Shown here in pieces: positions 52,615 through 59,749 of a stretch of 64,000 bases of DNA. Origin of the DNA: Pseudomonas sp. Au-Pse12 (GTDB lineage Bacteria; Pseudomonadota; Gammaproteobacteria; Pseudomonadales; Pseudomonadaceae); the NCBI RefSeq assembly GCF_021341665.1, contig NZ_JAJTTH010000011.1, positions 124,001-188,000 on the forward strand, written 5' to 3'. The position numbers and the translations under genes are program-made. The notes beneath the pieces were generated by a model. The model did no database searches and was not told where the DNA came from. It saw only the letters and a program-made list of their open reading frames with translations. Numbering within the stretch: the first letter of the stretch is position 1; every line of letters begins with the position of its first letter.

Positions 52615-53094
52615 CTAAGGCACCAGCTCGCGGCGCACCAACTGCATGCCGGCACTTTCGTACAGGCCTCTGGCGCGCAGATTGCCTTCCAGTACCCGCA
52701 GGTCGACGCACGCTTCATGGCGTTCGGCGAACATCAGGAACGCCTGTTGCAACAGGGCCCGGCCCAAGCCCTGGCCCCGGGCGCGAGGGTGCACGACCAG
52801 GTCCTTGATATAGGCGCTGGTCCAGCATTGCGCGACGCCCACCACGCCCTCGGCATCCAGCGCCACCAGGCACAGCTCGGGGTCGTACTCGGCATCGGTT
52901 TCAAATGCCTGGCGCCAGGTGTCGAGGGCCGGCACGCGGCCGCCGCCATCCTGGTAACCCAGGTGCATCAGCTGATGCACGGCTTCGGCCAGTTCCGGCT
53001 GGTAGTGTTGCAATGTGATACCGGCCGGCCACAGTGGAGCGCTCAGCCCGGCAGTGAGGTCGCGACGCAGCAGCAGGCAGTGCAGTTCGCTCAC
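52615..53094 (-). CDS. GNAT family N-acetyltransferase
   Basis: A 159-residue acetyltransferase. The acetyl-CoA motif A appears as LVVHPRARGQGLGRALLQQA (R/Q-x-x-G-x-G/A near residues 108-115), followed by the motif-B segment LEGNLRARGLYESAGMQLV. It transfers acetyl from acetyl-CoA to an amine, either a small molecule or a protein Lys or N-terminus. The start is GTG (complement of 53092-53094), inside the cheV stop (GTGA), so translation is probably coupled to cheV. Confidence 0.9.
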   Translation of the reverse strand: MSELHCLLLRRDLTAGLSAPLWPAGITLQHYQPELAEAVHQLMHLGYQDGGGRVPALDTWRQAFETDAEYDPELCLVALDAEGVVGVAQCWTSAYIKDLVVHPRARGQGLGRALLQQAFLMFAERHEACVDLRVLEGNLRARGLYESAGMQLVRRELVP

Positions 53095-53999
53095 CTTGCG
53101 GCCTCCTGGCTGGCAATGGTCTTGGCCGCGTCGATCAGGCAGCGGGTCAGTTCCGGTGAGGAGAATTTGGTGAGCACCGCGTTGGCTCCGGCTTGCCTGG
53201 CCTTTTCACTGTTCATGGCGCTGTCCAGCGAGGTGTGCAGCAGCACATAGAGGTGGGCGAAGTCCGGGGTTTCGCGCAGGGTACGGGTCAGGGCGTAGCC
53301 GTCCATTTCCGACATCTCGATGTCCGAGACAATCAGGTTGATCTCGTGGGCCGTACCTTGCAGTTCCAGCAGGCAGTCGATGGCTTCCTTGGCGCTGCGG
53401 GCGGTGTGGCATTGCAGGCCGAGGTTGCGCAAGGTGTGCACCGATTGCTGCAGCGCCACCTGGCTGTCGTCCACCACCAGGATCCGCGCGTTGCCCAGGG
53501 CCTCGGCGTCTTCCATGCTCAGCTCGGTGGGGGCCATTTCGATCTGGGCCGGGGCGATACCGTGAATCACCTTCTCGATATCCAGGACCTGCACCAGGGT
53601 GCCATCGACCTGGGTCACGCCGGTGATGTAGGACTTGATGCCACCGGAACCAAAGGGCGGCGGGCGGATGTCGGTGGTCAGGCAATGCACGATCTTGCTC
53701 ACGGCCTGCACATGCAGGCCCTGCTTGGAGCGGCTGACATCGGTGACGATCAGGCAGCCGCTGTCCGGGTCCGCCAGCGGCCGTTCGCCGATGGCCCGGC
53801 TGAGGTCGATCACCGACAGCGAGTTGCCGCGCAGGGTGGCGATGCCTTTCACATGAGGGTGGGATTCCGGCAGCTTGGTCAGCGGCGGGCAAGGAATGAT
53901 TTCACTGACTTTAAGCAGGTTGATTGCCATCAGCTTGCCGCTGCGCAAGGTAAACAGCAGAAGCGAAAGCGAATCTGCGCGGGCTTTGTTGGAGGACAT
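53091..53999 (-). CDS. cheV: Chemotaxis coupling protein CheV
   Basis: A 302-residue hybrid: an N-terminal CheW-like coupling domain (about 10-155, GKLMAINLLKVSEII and GIATLRGNSLSVIDLS) and a C-terminal receiver (about 172-300) with phospho-acceptor Asp226 (LIVSDIEMSEMDG) and the acidic pair in LVVDDS. It links receptors to CheA and its phosphorylation tunes adaptation. ATG at the complement of 53997-53999 is preceded by AGAAGG; an ORF extension of 16 codons upstream is not needed. Followed without a gap by a GNAT gene. Confidence 0.94.
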   Translation of the reverse strand: MSSNKARADSLSLLLFTLRSGKLMAINLLKVSEIIPCPPLTKLPESHPHVKGIATLRGNSLSVIDLSRAIGERPLADPDSGCLIVTDVSRSKQGLHVQAVSKIVHCLTTDIRPPPFGSGGIKSYITGVTQVDGTLVQVLDIEKVIHGIAPAQIEMAPTELSMEDAEALGNARILVVDDSQVALQQSVHTLRNLGLQCHTARSAKEAIDCLLELQGTAHEINLIVSDIEMSEMDGYALTRTLRETPDFAHLYVLLHTSLDSAMNSEKARQAGANAVLTKFSSPELTRCLIDAAKTIASQEAAR

Positions 54000-54213
54000 A
54001 AAAACCTTCTCTGGAAAAAATTGGCTCGTGGCTCGGGCCACGGACAACCATTGATAACGGGTTATCGACGTGTTCAGGGCAGGCTTTAGCGGCGCCTCTG
54101 CTTTCCGTCAGGGGCGCTGCCCGGGCCGGCGCGCCGGGGTTGGCCGCAGCCCGCAGCGGCAGACTTTGCGAAGCCGCTGAAGCGGTTACCCGTCGTGCAC
54201 CGGTCGCCGGTTC

Positions 54214-55770
54214 CTAGCGCAGGCCCAGGCGTTTTGCCAGGCGACTCAGGTTGGCCCTGTCCAAGCCTAGTTCACGGGCGGCACCGGCCCAGTTGTGCTG
54301 GTGGCGTTCCAGGCAGGCGCTGATCAATTGGCGCTGGTAGAGCTCGGTGGCCTGGCGCAGGTCGCCTTCCAGGGGGGGCATGGTTTCGGCGGGCGCCGCG
54401 GGCTCGGCGGCAGCGCTGGCGCTTTCGGTAACCCGGGGCAGGTCCAGGTCGTGCGCGTCCAGGCTGAGGATCTTCGGACGCTCGTGACAGTTGCCCAGGG
54501 CCTTGAGGGCGCTGCGGCCAATCAAGTGCTCCAGTTCGCGCACATTGCCTGGCCAGTTGTAGGCCAGCAGCGCCTGTTGCGCCTCGGCGCTCAGGCGCAG
54601 GCTGCCCAGGCCCATGCGCGAGCGGTTCTGCTCGAGGAAATAGCCGCTGAGCAGCAGCACGTCGCGGCCGCGTTCACGCAGGGCCGGCACCCGCAGCGGG
54701 TAGACGCTGAGGCGGTGGTAGAAGTCGGCACGATAACGGCCATTGCGCACTTCTTCCGCCAGGTCGCGGTTGGTGGCGGCGATCAGGCGCACGTCGACCT
54801 GATGCTCCTGGTCCGAACCCAGGCGTTGCAACTGGCCGCTTTGCAATACCCGCAACAGCTTGGCCTGCACGGTCAGCGACAGCTCGCCGACTTCGTCGAG
54901 AAACAGCGTGCCGCCGTTGGCCAGTTCGAATTTGCCGCGGCGATCCTGGGTCGCCCCGGTGAAGGCGCCACGTACGTGGCCGAACAGCTCGCTCTCCACT
55001 AGGGTCTCGGGTAGGGCCGCGCAATTGAGGCTGATGATCGGCTGCTCGGCCCGGGGCGAGGCGGCGTGAATGGCCTGGGCCACCAGTTCCTTGCCGACCC
55101 CGGTTTCACCGGTGATCAGCACCGTCAGGTCGCTGCCGCCCACCAGGTGGATCTCTTCCAGCAGGCGTTTGTGGGCCTTGCTCTGGCCGATCATCTCGCG
55201 GTGCTGGCCGCTGGCCTGGCGGTAGACTTCGGCGCGTTGATGCTCGTTTTCGGCGCGTTGGGCCAGGCGCTCGATGCGCTGGGCGGCGCTGACGGTGGCG
55301 GCGGCGAGGCTGGCGAAGGCTTGCAGGGCGTCCAGTTCAATGGGTTCGAAGCGCTGCGGGTCCAGGGCGTCGAGGGTCAGCAGGCCCCAGGGGCGTTCGT
55401 CGATGAACAACGGGCAGCCCATGCAGTCATGCACTTCAAGGTGGTCGTCGAGGCCTTCCACCAGCCCGTCATAGGGATCGGGCAGGTCGCTGTCACTGGC
55501 AAAGCGGGTCGGGCCCGGGCCACTGAGCAGGGCGGCAAAGCGTGGATGCTCGCTGACCTTGAAGCGCCGGCCCAGGGTGTCGGTGCTCAGGCCATTGACC
55601 GCCAGCGGCACCAGCCACTCGCCCTCCAGGCGCAACAGCGCCGCGGCGTCGCAGGGCAACAGGGCGCGCAAGGCTTCCAGCAGGCGACGATAGCGCTCGC
55701 TTTCGGGCAGTTCGCGGGACAGGTCGGTGACCAGTGGCAGCAGGGTCGTGAGCAGGGATTTTGCAGTCAT
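54214..55770 (-). CDS. norR: Nitric oxide-responsive sigma-54 activator NorR
   Basis: A 518-residue enhancer-binding protein. The N-terminal GAF domain (about 15-170) senses NO through a non-haem iron; the DCMGCP Cys near residue 116 and the Arg/Asp residues around 69-98 are in the expected places. The AAA+ domain has Walker A GETGVGKE at 221-228 and the sigma-54 contact loop GAFTGAT at 268-274. A C-terminal Fis-type HTH (WAGAARELGLDRANLSRLAKR) reads DNA. Divergent from hmpA; its start codon lies inside one of three NorR-type boxes, suggesting autoregulation. Confidence 0.95.
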   Translation of the reverse strand: MTAKSLLTTLLPLVTDLSRELPESERYRRLLEALRALLPCDAAALLRLEGEWLVPLAVNGLSTDTLGRRFKVSEHPRFAALLSGPGPTRFASDSDLPDPYDGLVEGLDDHLEVHDCMGCPLFIDERPWGLLTLDALDPQRFEPIELDALQAFASLAAATVSAAQRIERLAQRAENEHQRAEVYRQASGQHREMIGQSKAHKRLLEEIHLVGGSDLTVLITGETGVGKELVAQAIHAASPRAEQPIISLNCAALPETLVESELFGHVRGAFTGATQDRRGKFELANGGTLFLDEVGELSLTVQAKLLRVLQSGQLQRLGSDQEHQVDVRLIAATNRDLAEEVRNGRYRADFYHRLSVYPLRVPALRERGRDVLLLSGYFLEQNRSRMGLGSLRLSAEAQQALLAYNWPGNVRELEHLIGRSALKALGNCHERPKILSLDAHDLDLPRVTESASAAAEPAAPAETMPPLEGDLRQATELYQRQLISACLERHQHNWAGAARELGLDRANLSRLAKRLGLR

Positions 55771-55821
55771 AATGACTCCGTGATGTCTAAATGACTATAA
55801 AAGACAGGGTGTCTTTATGAC
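55766..55821 (+). promoter_or_regulatory. Three NorR-type enhancer boxes (GT-N7-AC) between norR and hmpA
   Basis: GTCATAATGAC (55766-55776), GTCTAAATGAC (55785-55795) and GTCTTTATGAC (55811-55821) all fit the known NorR consensus GT-N7-AC with a shared GTC-N5-GAC frame. Three sites is also the number known upstream of E. coli norVW. The first overlaps the norR start codon. A perfect 7-bp inverted repeat, AAAGACA (55800-55806) and TGTCTTT (55810-55816), overlaps the third. Confidence 0.75.
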
Positions 55822-55862
55822 TATGTTTATTTTAACTATATGATTTTAAAGGTTTTTATTTT

Positions 55863-55878
55863 TGGCATGAAAACTGAT
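55863..55878 (+). promoter_or_regulatory. Candidate sigma-54 promoter of hmpA
   Basis: TTGGCATG at 55863-55870 matches the -24 element, and GA at 55876-55877 lies exactly where the -12 GC should be (GG-N10-GA). The -24 is strong, the -12 degenerate. The predicted leader is about 37 bases. Presence of NorR boxes 45-100 bases upstream supports it. Confidence 0.5.
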
Positions 55879-55926
55879 TAGGCATAGGAAACCTGCAAGC
55901 AGTCATAAAGTCCAGGAGTTGTCCTT

Positions 55927-57108
55927 ATGCTAAGCGTTCAAGACCGTGCAATTATCAAAGCCACTGTGCCCCTGCTGGAAAGCGGCGGCGAAGCCCTGAT
56001 TACCCACTTCTACCGGATGATGCTGTCCGAGTACCCCGAAGTGCGTCCGCTGTTCAACCAGGCGCACCAGGCCAGCGGCGATCAGCCCCGGGCCCTGGCC
56101 AATGGCGTGCTCATGTATGCCCGGCACATCGACCAACTGGATCAGTTGGGCGATCTGGTGGCCAAGATCATCAACAAGCACGTTGCGTTGCAGATTCTTC
56201 CAGAGCATTACCCGATCGTTGGTAGCTGCCTGCTGCGCGCCATTTCCGAAGTACTGGGCAGCGAGATTGCCACCCAGGAAGTGATCGACGCCTGGGCCGC
56301 GGCCTACAACCAGCTGGCGGATATCCTGATTGGCGCCGAGGCGGCGATCTATGACGAGAAGGCCCAGGCGCCCGGTGGTTGGCGGGGTGCCCGAGAGTTC
56401 CGCCTGGTACAGAAGGTGGAAGAGAGCGCGGAAATCACCTCCCTGTATTTCGAGCCGCTGGACCAGGGGCCGATCCTTGCCGCCGAGCCGGGGCAGTACA
56501 TCGGTTTGCAGCTCTTTATCAACGGTGAGGAAATCCGCCGTAACTACTCGCTTTCGGCGCTTTCCAACCAGGGCCAGTACCGCATCAGCGTCAAGCGCGA
56601 AACCGGCGGCGTGGCGTCCAACTACCTGCATGACCAATGCCCGGTAGGCGCCAGCGTCATGCTGTTTCCACCCGCTGGCGAGTTCACCCTGGCCGCCAGC
56701 GACAAGCCGTTGGTGCTGATCAGCGGCGGGGTAGGCATCACACCGACCCTGCCGATGCTGGAAGCCGCGCTGGCCACCGAGCGCCCGGTGCACTTTATCC
56801 ACTGCGCGCGCAACGGCCAGGTGCATGCGTTCCGCAACTGGGTCGACGAGCTGGCCCAGCGTTATCCACAGCTCAAGCGCTTCTACTGCTACGCCGAGGA
56901 TGACGGCGTCAGCCCGGCAGCGGACAAGCTGGGCATGCTGACCCGGGAGCAGTTGGCCGAGTGGTTGCCGGAACAGCGCGACCTGGACGCCTACTTCCTC
57001 GGGCCCAAGGGGTTCATGGCCGCCATCAAGCGTCACCTGCATGCCCTGGGCATTCCCGAGCAGCAGAGCCGCTATGAGTTCTTCGGCCCGGCGGCCGCCT
57101 TGGAATAA
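55927..57108 (+). CDS. hmpA: Flavohaemoprotein / nitric oxide dioxygenase
   Basis: A 393-residue flavohaemoglobin that oxidises NO to nitrate with O2 and NADPH. The globin domain (1-136) has proximal His85, distal Tyr29 and Gln53, all conserved. The FAD domain (about 150-255) carries RNYSLS and the NAD domain has the GGVGITP motif near residue 268, ending in FLGPKGFM. ATG 55927 follows CAGGAG. Divergent from norR, which together with the boxes between them makes NO induction very likely. Confidence 0.96.
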   Translation: MLSVQDRAIIKATVPLLESGGEALITHFYRMMLSEYPEVRPLFNQAHQASGDQPRALANGVLMYARHIDQLDQLGDLVAKIINKHVALQILPEHYPIVGSCLLRAISEVLGSEIATQEVIDAWAAAYNQLADILIGAEAAIYDEKAQAPGGWRGAREFRLVQKVEESAEITSLYFEPLDQGPILAAEPGQYIGLQLFINGEEIRRNYSLSALSNQGQYRISVKRETGGVASNYLHDQCPVGASVMLFPPAGEFTLAASDKPLVLISGGVGITPTLPMLEAALATERPVHFIHCARNGQVHAFRNWVDELAQRYPQLKRFYCYAEDDGVSPAADKLGMLTREQLAEWLPEQRDLDAYFLGPKGFMAAIKRHLHALGIPEQQSRYEFFGPAAALE

Positions 57109-57496
57109 CCCGCCCGGCTCCCGCCGGCAGGGGCCGGCTTGGCGGCGAAGCAACCCGCAATCCAGGTGCCATACCGCACCGATGCCTTCGCTGGCGAGCC
57201 AGCTCCTGCATCCGCCCGCCCCGCAACGGGGCCGGGCTGTTAATCCCTGCTTAACCTGTCTGGCGTTAATTCCCCACGATGCCGAGATGGCGCTGCCATC
57301 GCGGTCCTTTCAAGCGGCGTCCCCGGGCCCGTGAACCTTGGGTATTGCCTGCGATGCAGTGCATTCAAAGGTCATGATCAGCGTGTAGACTTCCGGGCAC
57401 CCGATGGCAATCAGATCAACTTCGCGATGCAACCGCGCTCAGGCATGACCCGCGCCGGCTGTGCGGTTGTACAGACAACAGAAAAAAGGAATAGGG
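57109..57496. other. Intergenic region between hmpA and dsbB
   Basis: 388 bases without a supported gene. The first 100 hold a REP doublet (listed separately). The rest has short ORFs with no plausible protein character. The last 60 bases carry the dsbB leader, with an A-rich stretch before a GGAATAGGG ribosome-binding region. Confidence 0.7.
57127..57212. repeat. REP doublet (REPIN-like)
   Basis: Two REP-like units in opposite orientation: the left one at about 57127-57150 contains GGGGCCGGCTTGGCGGCGAA and the right one at about 57184-57212 contains TTCGCTGGCGAGCCAGCTCC. The left unit and the reverse complement of the right share the pattern CAGG-GC-GGCT-G-C-GCGAAG. This arrangement is that of Pseudomonas REPINs mobilised by RAYT transposases; no RAYT gene is in the window. 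Confidence 0.72.
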
Positions 57497-58006
57497 ATGA
57501 GTGACGACAGACTGCGTTTGGGACGTGAACGGCGCTTCCTGGTGCTGCTGGGGATTATCTGCCTGGCGCTGATTGGCGGAGCCCTCTACATGCAGGTGGT
57601 GCTGGGCGAGGCGCCTTGCCCGCTGTGCATTCTGCAGCGATATGCCTTGCTGCTGATTGCGCTGTTTGCCTTCATCGGCGCGGCCATGAGTTCGCGGCGC
57701 GGGATCACCGTCATGGAAACCCTGGTGGTCATTTGCGCCATCGCCGGTGCAGGGGTCGCCGGGCATCATGTGTACACCCAGTTCTACCCGTCGGTGAGCT
57801 GCGGCATCGATGTGCTGCAGCCGATTGTCGACAGCTTGCCGTTGGCGAAAATCTTTCCCCTGGGCTTTCAGGTCGACGGCTTCTGCTCCACGCCGTACCC
57901 GCCGATCCTCGGGTTGTCCCTGGCCCAGTGGGCACTGGTGGCGTTCGTGCTGACGGTGATCCTGGTGCCTTTGGGCGTGCTGCGCAATCGCAAGAAAGCG
58001 TACTGA
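57497..58006 (+). CDS. dsbB: Disulfide bond formation protein B
   Basis: A 169-residue inner-membrane protein with four helices that reoxidises DsbA and passes electrons to ubiquinone. The first Cys pair is CPLC (near residues 39-42, in APCPLCILQR) and the second pair comes from SCGIDV and GFCSTPYP. ATG 57497 follows GGAATAGGG. It sits between hmpA and the cyo quinol oxidase, and a strong terminator follows. Confidence 0.94.
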   Translation: MSDDRLRLGRERRFLVLLGIICLALIGGALYMQVVLGEAPCPLCILQRYALLLIALFAFIGAAMSSRRGITVMETLVVICAIAGAGVAGHHVYTQFYPSVSCGIDVLQPIVDSLPLAKIFPLGFQVDGFCSTPYPPILGLSLAQWALVAFVLTVILVPLGVLRNRKKAY

Positions 58007-58014
58007 TTTACCCG

Positions 58015-58052
58015 GAAAAGCCCCGGCCGCCCAACAGCGGCCGGGGCTTTTT
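58015..58052 (+). terminator. Rho-independent terminator after dsbB
   Basis: Perfect 10-bp stem CCCCGGCCGC (58021-58030) with GCGGCCGGGG (58037-58046), loop CCAACA, AAAAG before and CTTTTT after. Confidence 0.95.
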
Positions 58053-58378
58053 CATGCCGTTCATTCAGCGTCTGAAAAGTCCGTGATTTGCAGCAAGCGC
58101 AGGTGCGGTAAAAGTGCGACATGTTGTCACACTGTCGCCGTCGCAGAAGGGCGGTGGAGCGGCTGTAACAGACTGCATTCGGGCGTACTGGTTCACTGCA
58201 AGTCTGTCAGTTTGTGTAAGCAGGCTCGCGGGTAGGAAACCATAGCCTGCTATCTATACAAATCTTCACAGACCCCGTTTTACAAGGGATGAGGCGGGGT
58301 GAAAGGCGGCTTTCAGGGGCCATCAAGCGCTCCTGAAAGGGGGGATTCCAGGTCTTTTTTGGGGCTTTTTGTTGCAAA

Positions 58379-58393
58379 TGAAAATCGATATGA
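58379..58393 (+). promoter_or_regulatory. Weak Fur-box-like 15-mer upstream of cyoA
   Basis: TGAAAATCGATATGA matches the inverted-repeat Fur consensus (TGATAAT-N-ATTATCA) at 10 of 14 positions. Iron-starvation induction of cyo is known in P. aeruginosa, which makes this worth noting, but the score alone is weak. Confidence 0.3.
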
Positions 58394-58404
58394 TTGCGAT
58401 CCTT

Positions 58405-58430
58405 CGCAACAATCGTGAGAGATTGTTGCG
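58405..58430. repeat. Perfect 10-bp inverted repeat in the cyo control region
   Basis: CGCAACAATC (58405-58414) and GATTGTTGCG (58421-58430) are perfect complements around a six-base GTGAGA loop. There is no T-run after it, so it is not a simple terminator. It could be a dimeric regulator's operator or an RNA hairpin if transcription starts upstream. Confidence 0.8.
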
Positions 58431-58801
58431 CCGTGGGATAAAAATTATTTCGGGATAAGACATGGTTTATAAAACGCGACATATCTACAATCGCCCGCAC
58501 TGAATTTCCGACGCTGCTCAACCCTGAGCACACGAGGACGGTCGAGGGGCGGATAGAGCGCTCCATGCGACTGCGGGTGTCGGCGCCTTCCAAACTTCCG
58601 CACCAAATGGAATTGGTCTGTAACAAGGCCTTTGACCACGAGATCGAATAAGAACCACTGCTAGCCCGGGATGTGTCGTTGAGCGTTTAACGCAACGGGC
58701 AGGCCCTTATTCAATTGAAGAAAAATGCCAACCCTTGGCAGGGTGAAGTGTTGGCGATCAAAACCCAACTGCATTGCGCAAGCTGCTTTAGAGGTCGTGA
58801 G

Positions 58802-59746
58802 ATGAGTAAAAACAGGTACCCCAGATTACTAGGCTTATTGCCGCTGCTCGGCATGTTAATGCTGGGAGGCTGCAAATGGACCTTGCTTGATCCCAAGGGT
58901 CAGGTTGGTCTGGATGAACGAAACCTGATCATCACGGCCACCATCCTGATGCTGCTGGTGGTTGTGCCGGTCATCATCATGACCTTCGCCTTCGCCTGGA
59001 AATACCGCGCCTCCAACAAGGAAGCGACCTACGCACCGAAGTGGTCCCACTCCACCAAGATCGAAATCGCCGTGTGGCTGGTTCCGGTGCTGATCATCAT
59101 TGCCCTGGGTTATGTCACCTACAAGTCGACCCACGCCCTGGACCCGTACCGTCCGCTGGAATCCGACGTCAAGCCGGTGACCATCGAAGTGGTCGCCATG
59201 GACTGGAAGTGGCTGTTCATCTATCCCGACCAAGGGATCGCCACCGTCAACAAGATCGTGTTCCCGGCGCATACCCCGGTGAACTTCCGCGTCACCTCCG
59301 ACACCGTGATGAACTCGTTCTTCATCCCGGGCCTGGGCGGCCAGATCTACGCAATGGCGGGCATGACCACCAAGCTGCACCTGATCGCCAACCAGAACAC
59401 CGAACTTGAAGGTATCTCCGCCAACTACAGCGGCGCGGGTTTCACCGGCATGAAGTTCAAAGCGATCGCTACCAGTCAGGAAGATTTCGACGCCTGGGTA
59501 AACGAAGTCAAAAAGGCACCTAAACAGCTGGACACCGCTGAATACGAAGCCCTTTCCAAGCCGAGCCAGAACAATCCTGTCGAGCTCTACTCCGCCTACG
59601 CGCCCAACCTGTTCCAGACCGTCATCGACAAGTATGAAGGCATGAAACCGGGCAAGCCGCTCAAGCACGAGAAGAAAGAAAAGGAAGTGGCCGCAACGGA
59701 AGGGATGGACGTGAGTTCGCATTCAGCTGCCGGGGCAGAGGAGTAA
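58802..59746 (+). CDS. cyoA: Cytochrome o ubiquinol oxidase subunit II
   Basis: A 314-residue subunit II lipoprotein (lipobox MLGGC, Cys24) with two membrane helices (about 42-64 and 84-104) and a periplasmic cupredoxin-like domain. As in other quinol oxidases, the Cu-A ligand set of cytochrome c oxidases is absent: the loop reads FFIPGLGGQIYAMAGM without the two Cys. I start at ATG 58802; the in-frame TTG at 58715 would add 29 residues before the signal peptide. First gene of cyoABCDE. Confidence 0.95.
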   Translation: MSKNRYPRLLGLLPLLGMLMLGGCKWTLLDPKGQVGLDERNLIITATILMLLVVVPVIIMTFAFAWKYRASNKEATYAPKWSHSTKIEIAVWLVPVLIIIALGYVTYKSTHALDPYRPLESDVKPVTIEVVAMDWKWLFIYPDQGIATVNKIVFPAHTPVNFRVTSDTVMNSFFIPGLGGQIYAMAGMTTKLHLIANQNTELEGISANYSGAGFTGMKFKAIATSQEDFDAWVNEVKKAPKQLDTAEYEALSKPSQNNPVELYSAYAPNLFQTVIDKYEGMKPGKPLKHEKKEKEVAATEGMDVSSHSAAGAEE

Positions 59747-59749
59747 ACG

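Larger units (their letters stand above)
58053..58801 (+). other. Long leader / control region of the cyo operon
   Basis: About 750 bases between the dsbB terminator and cyoA without a convincing gene. A reverse ORF (58207-58626) looks non-coding. The region holds a Fur-like 15-mer and a perfect 10-bp inverted repeat (listed separately), an A/T-rich block around 58430-58475 that could hold promoter elements, and TTG-initiated sequence in frame with cyoA from 58715. I cannot place the start site with confidence. Confidence 0.6.

Noticed and set aside
54126..54137. Perfect GC palindrome CCGGCGCGCCGG in the norR-cheV gap
   Set aside because: Short palindromes of only G and C are common at this base composition, and nothing around it suggests a terminator or operator.
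55881..55898. Second possible sigma-54 alignment (GGCAT...CTGC) before hmpA
   Set aside because: GG and GC are 12 bases apart instead of the required 10.
57416..57769. Reverse 117-codon frame overlapping dsbB
   Set aside because: Opposes the start of dsbB and has antisense-type composition.
58207..58626. Reverse 139-codon frame in the cyoA leader
   Set aside because: No ribosome-binding site, no recognisable protein character, and it spans the inverted repeat and putative regulatory sites.
58749..58764. ANR/FNR-like half sites (TTGG, ATCAA) before cyoA
   Set aside because: Only the right half-site is good; the left matches three of five positions, below what I would call a site.
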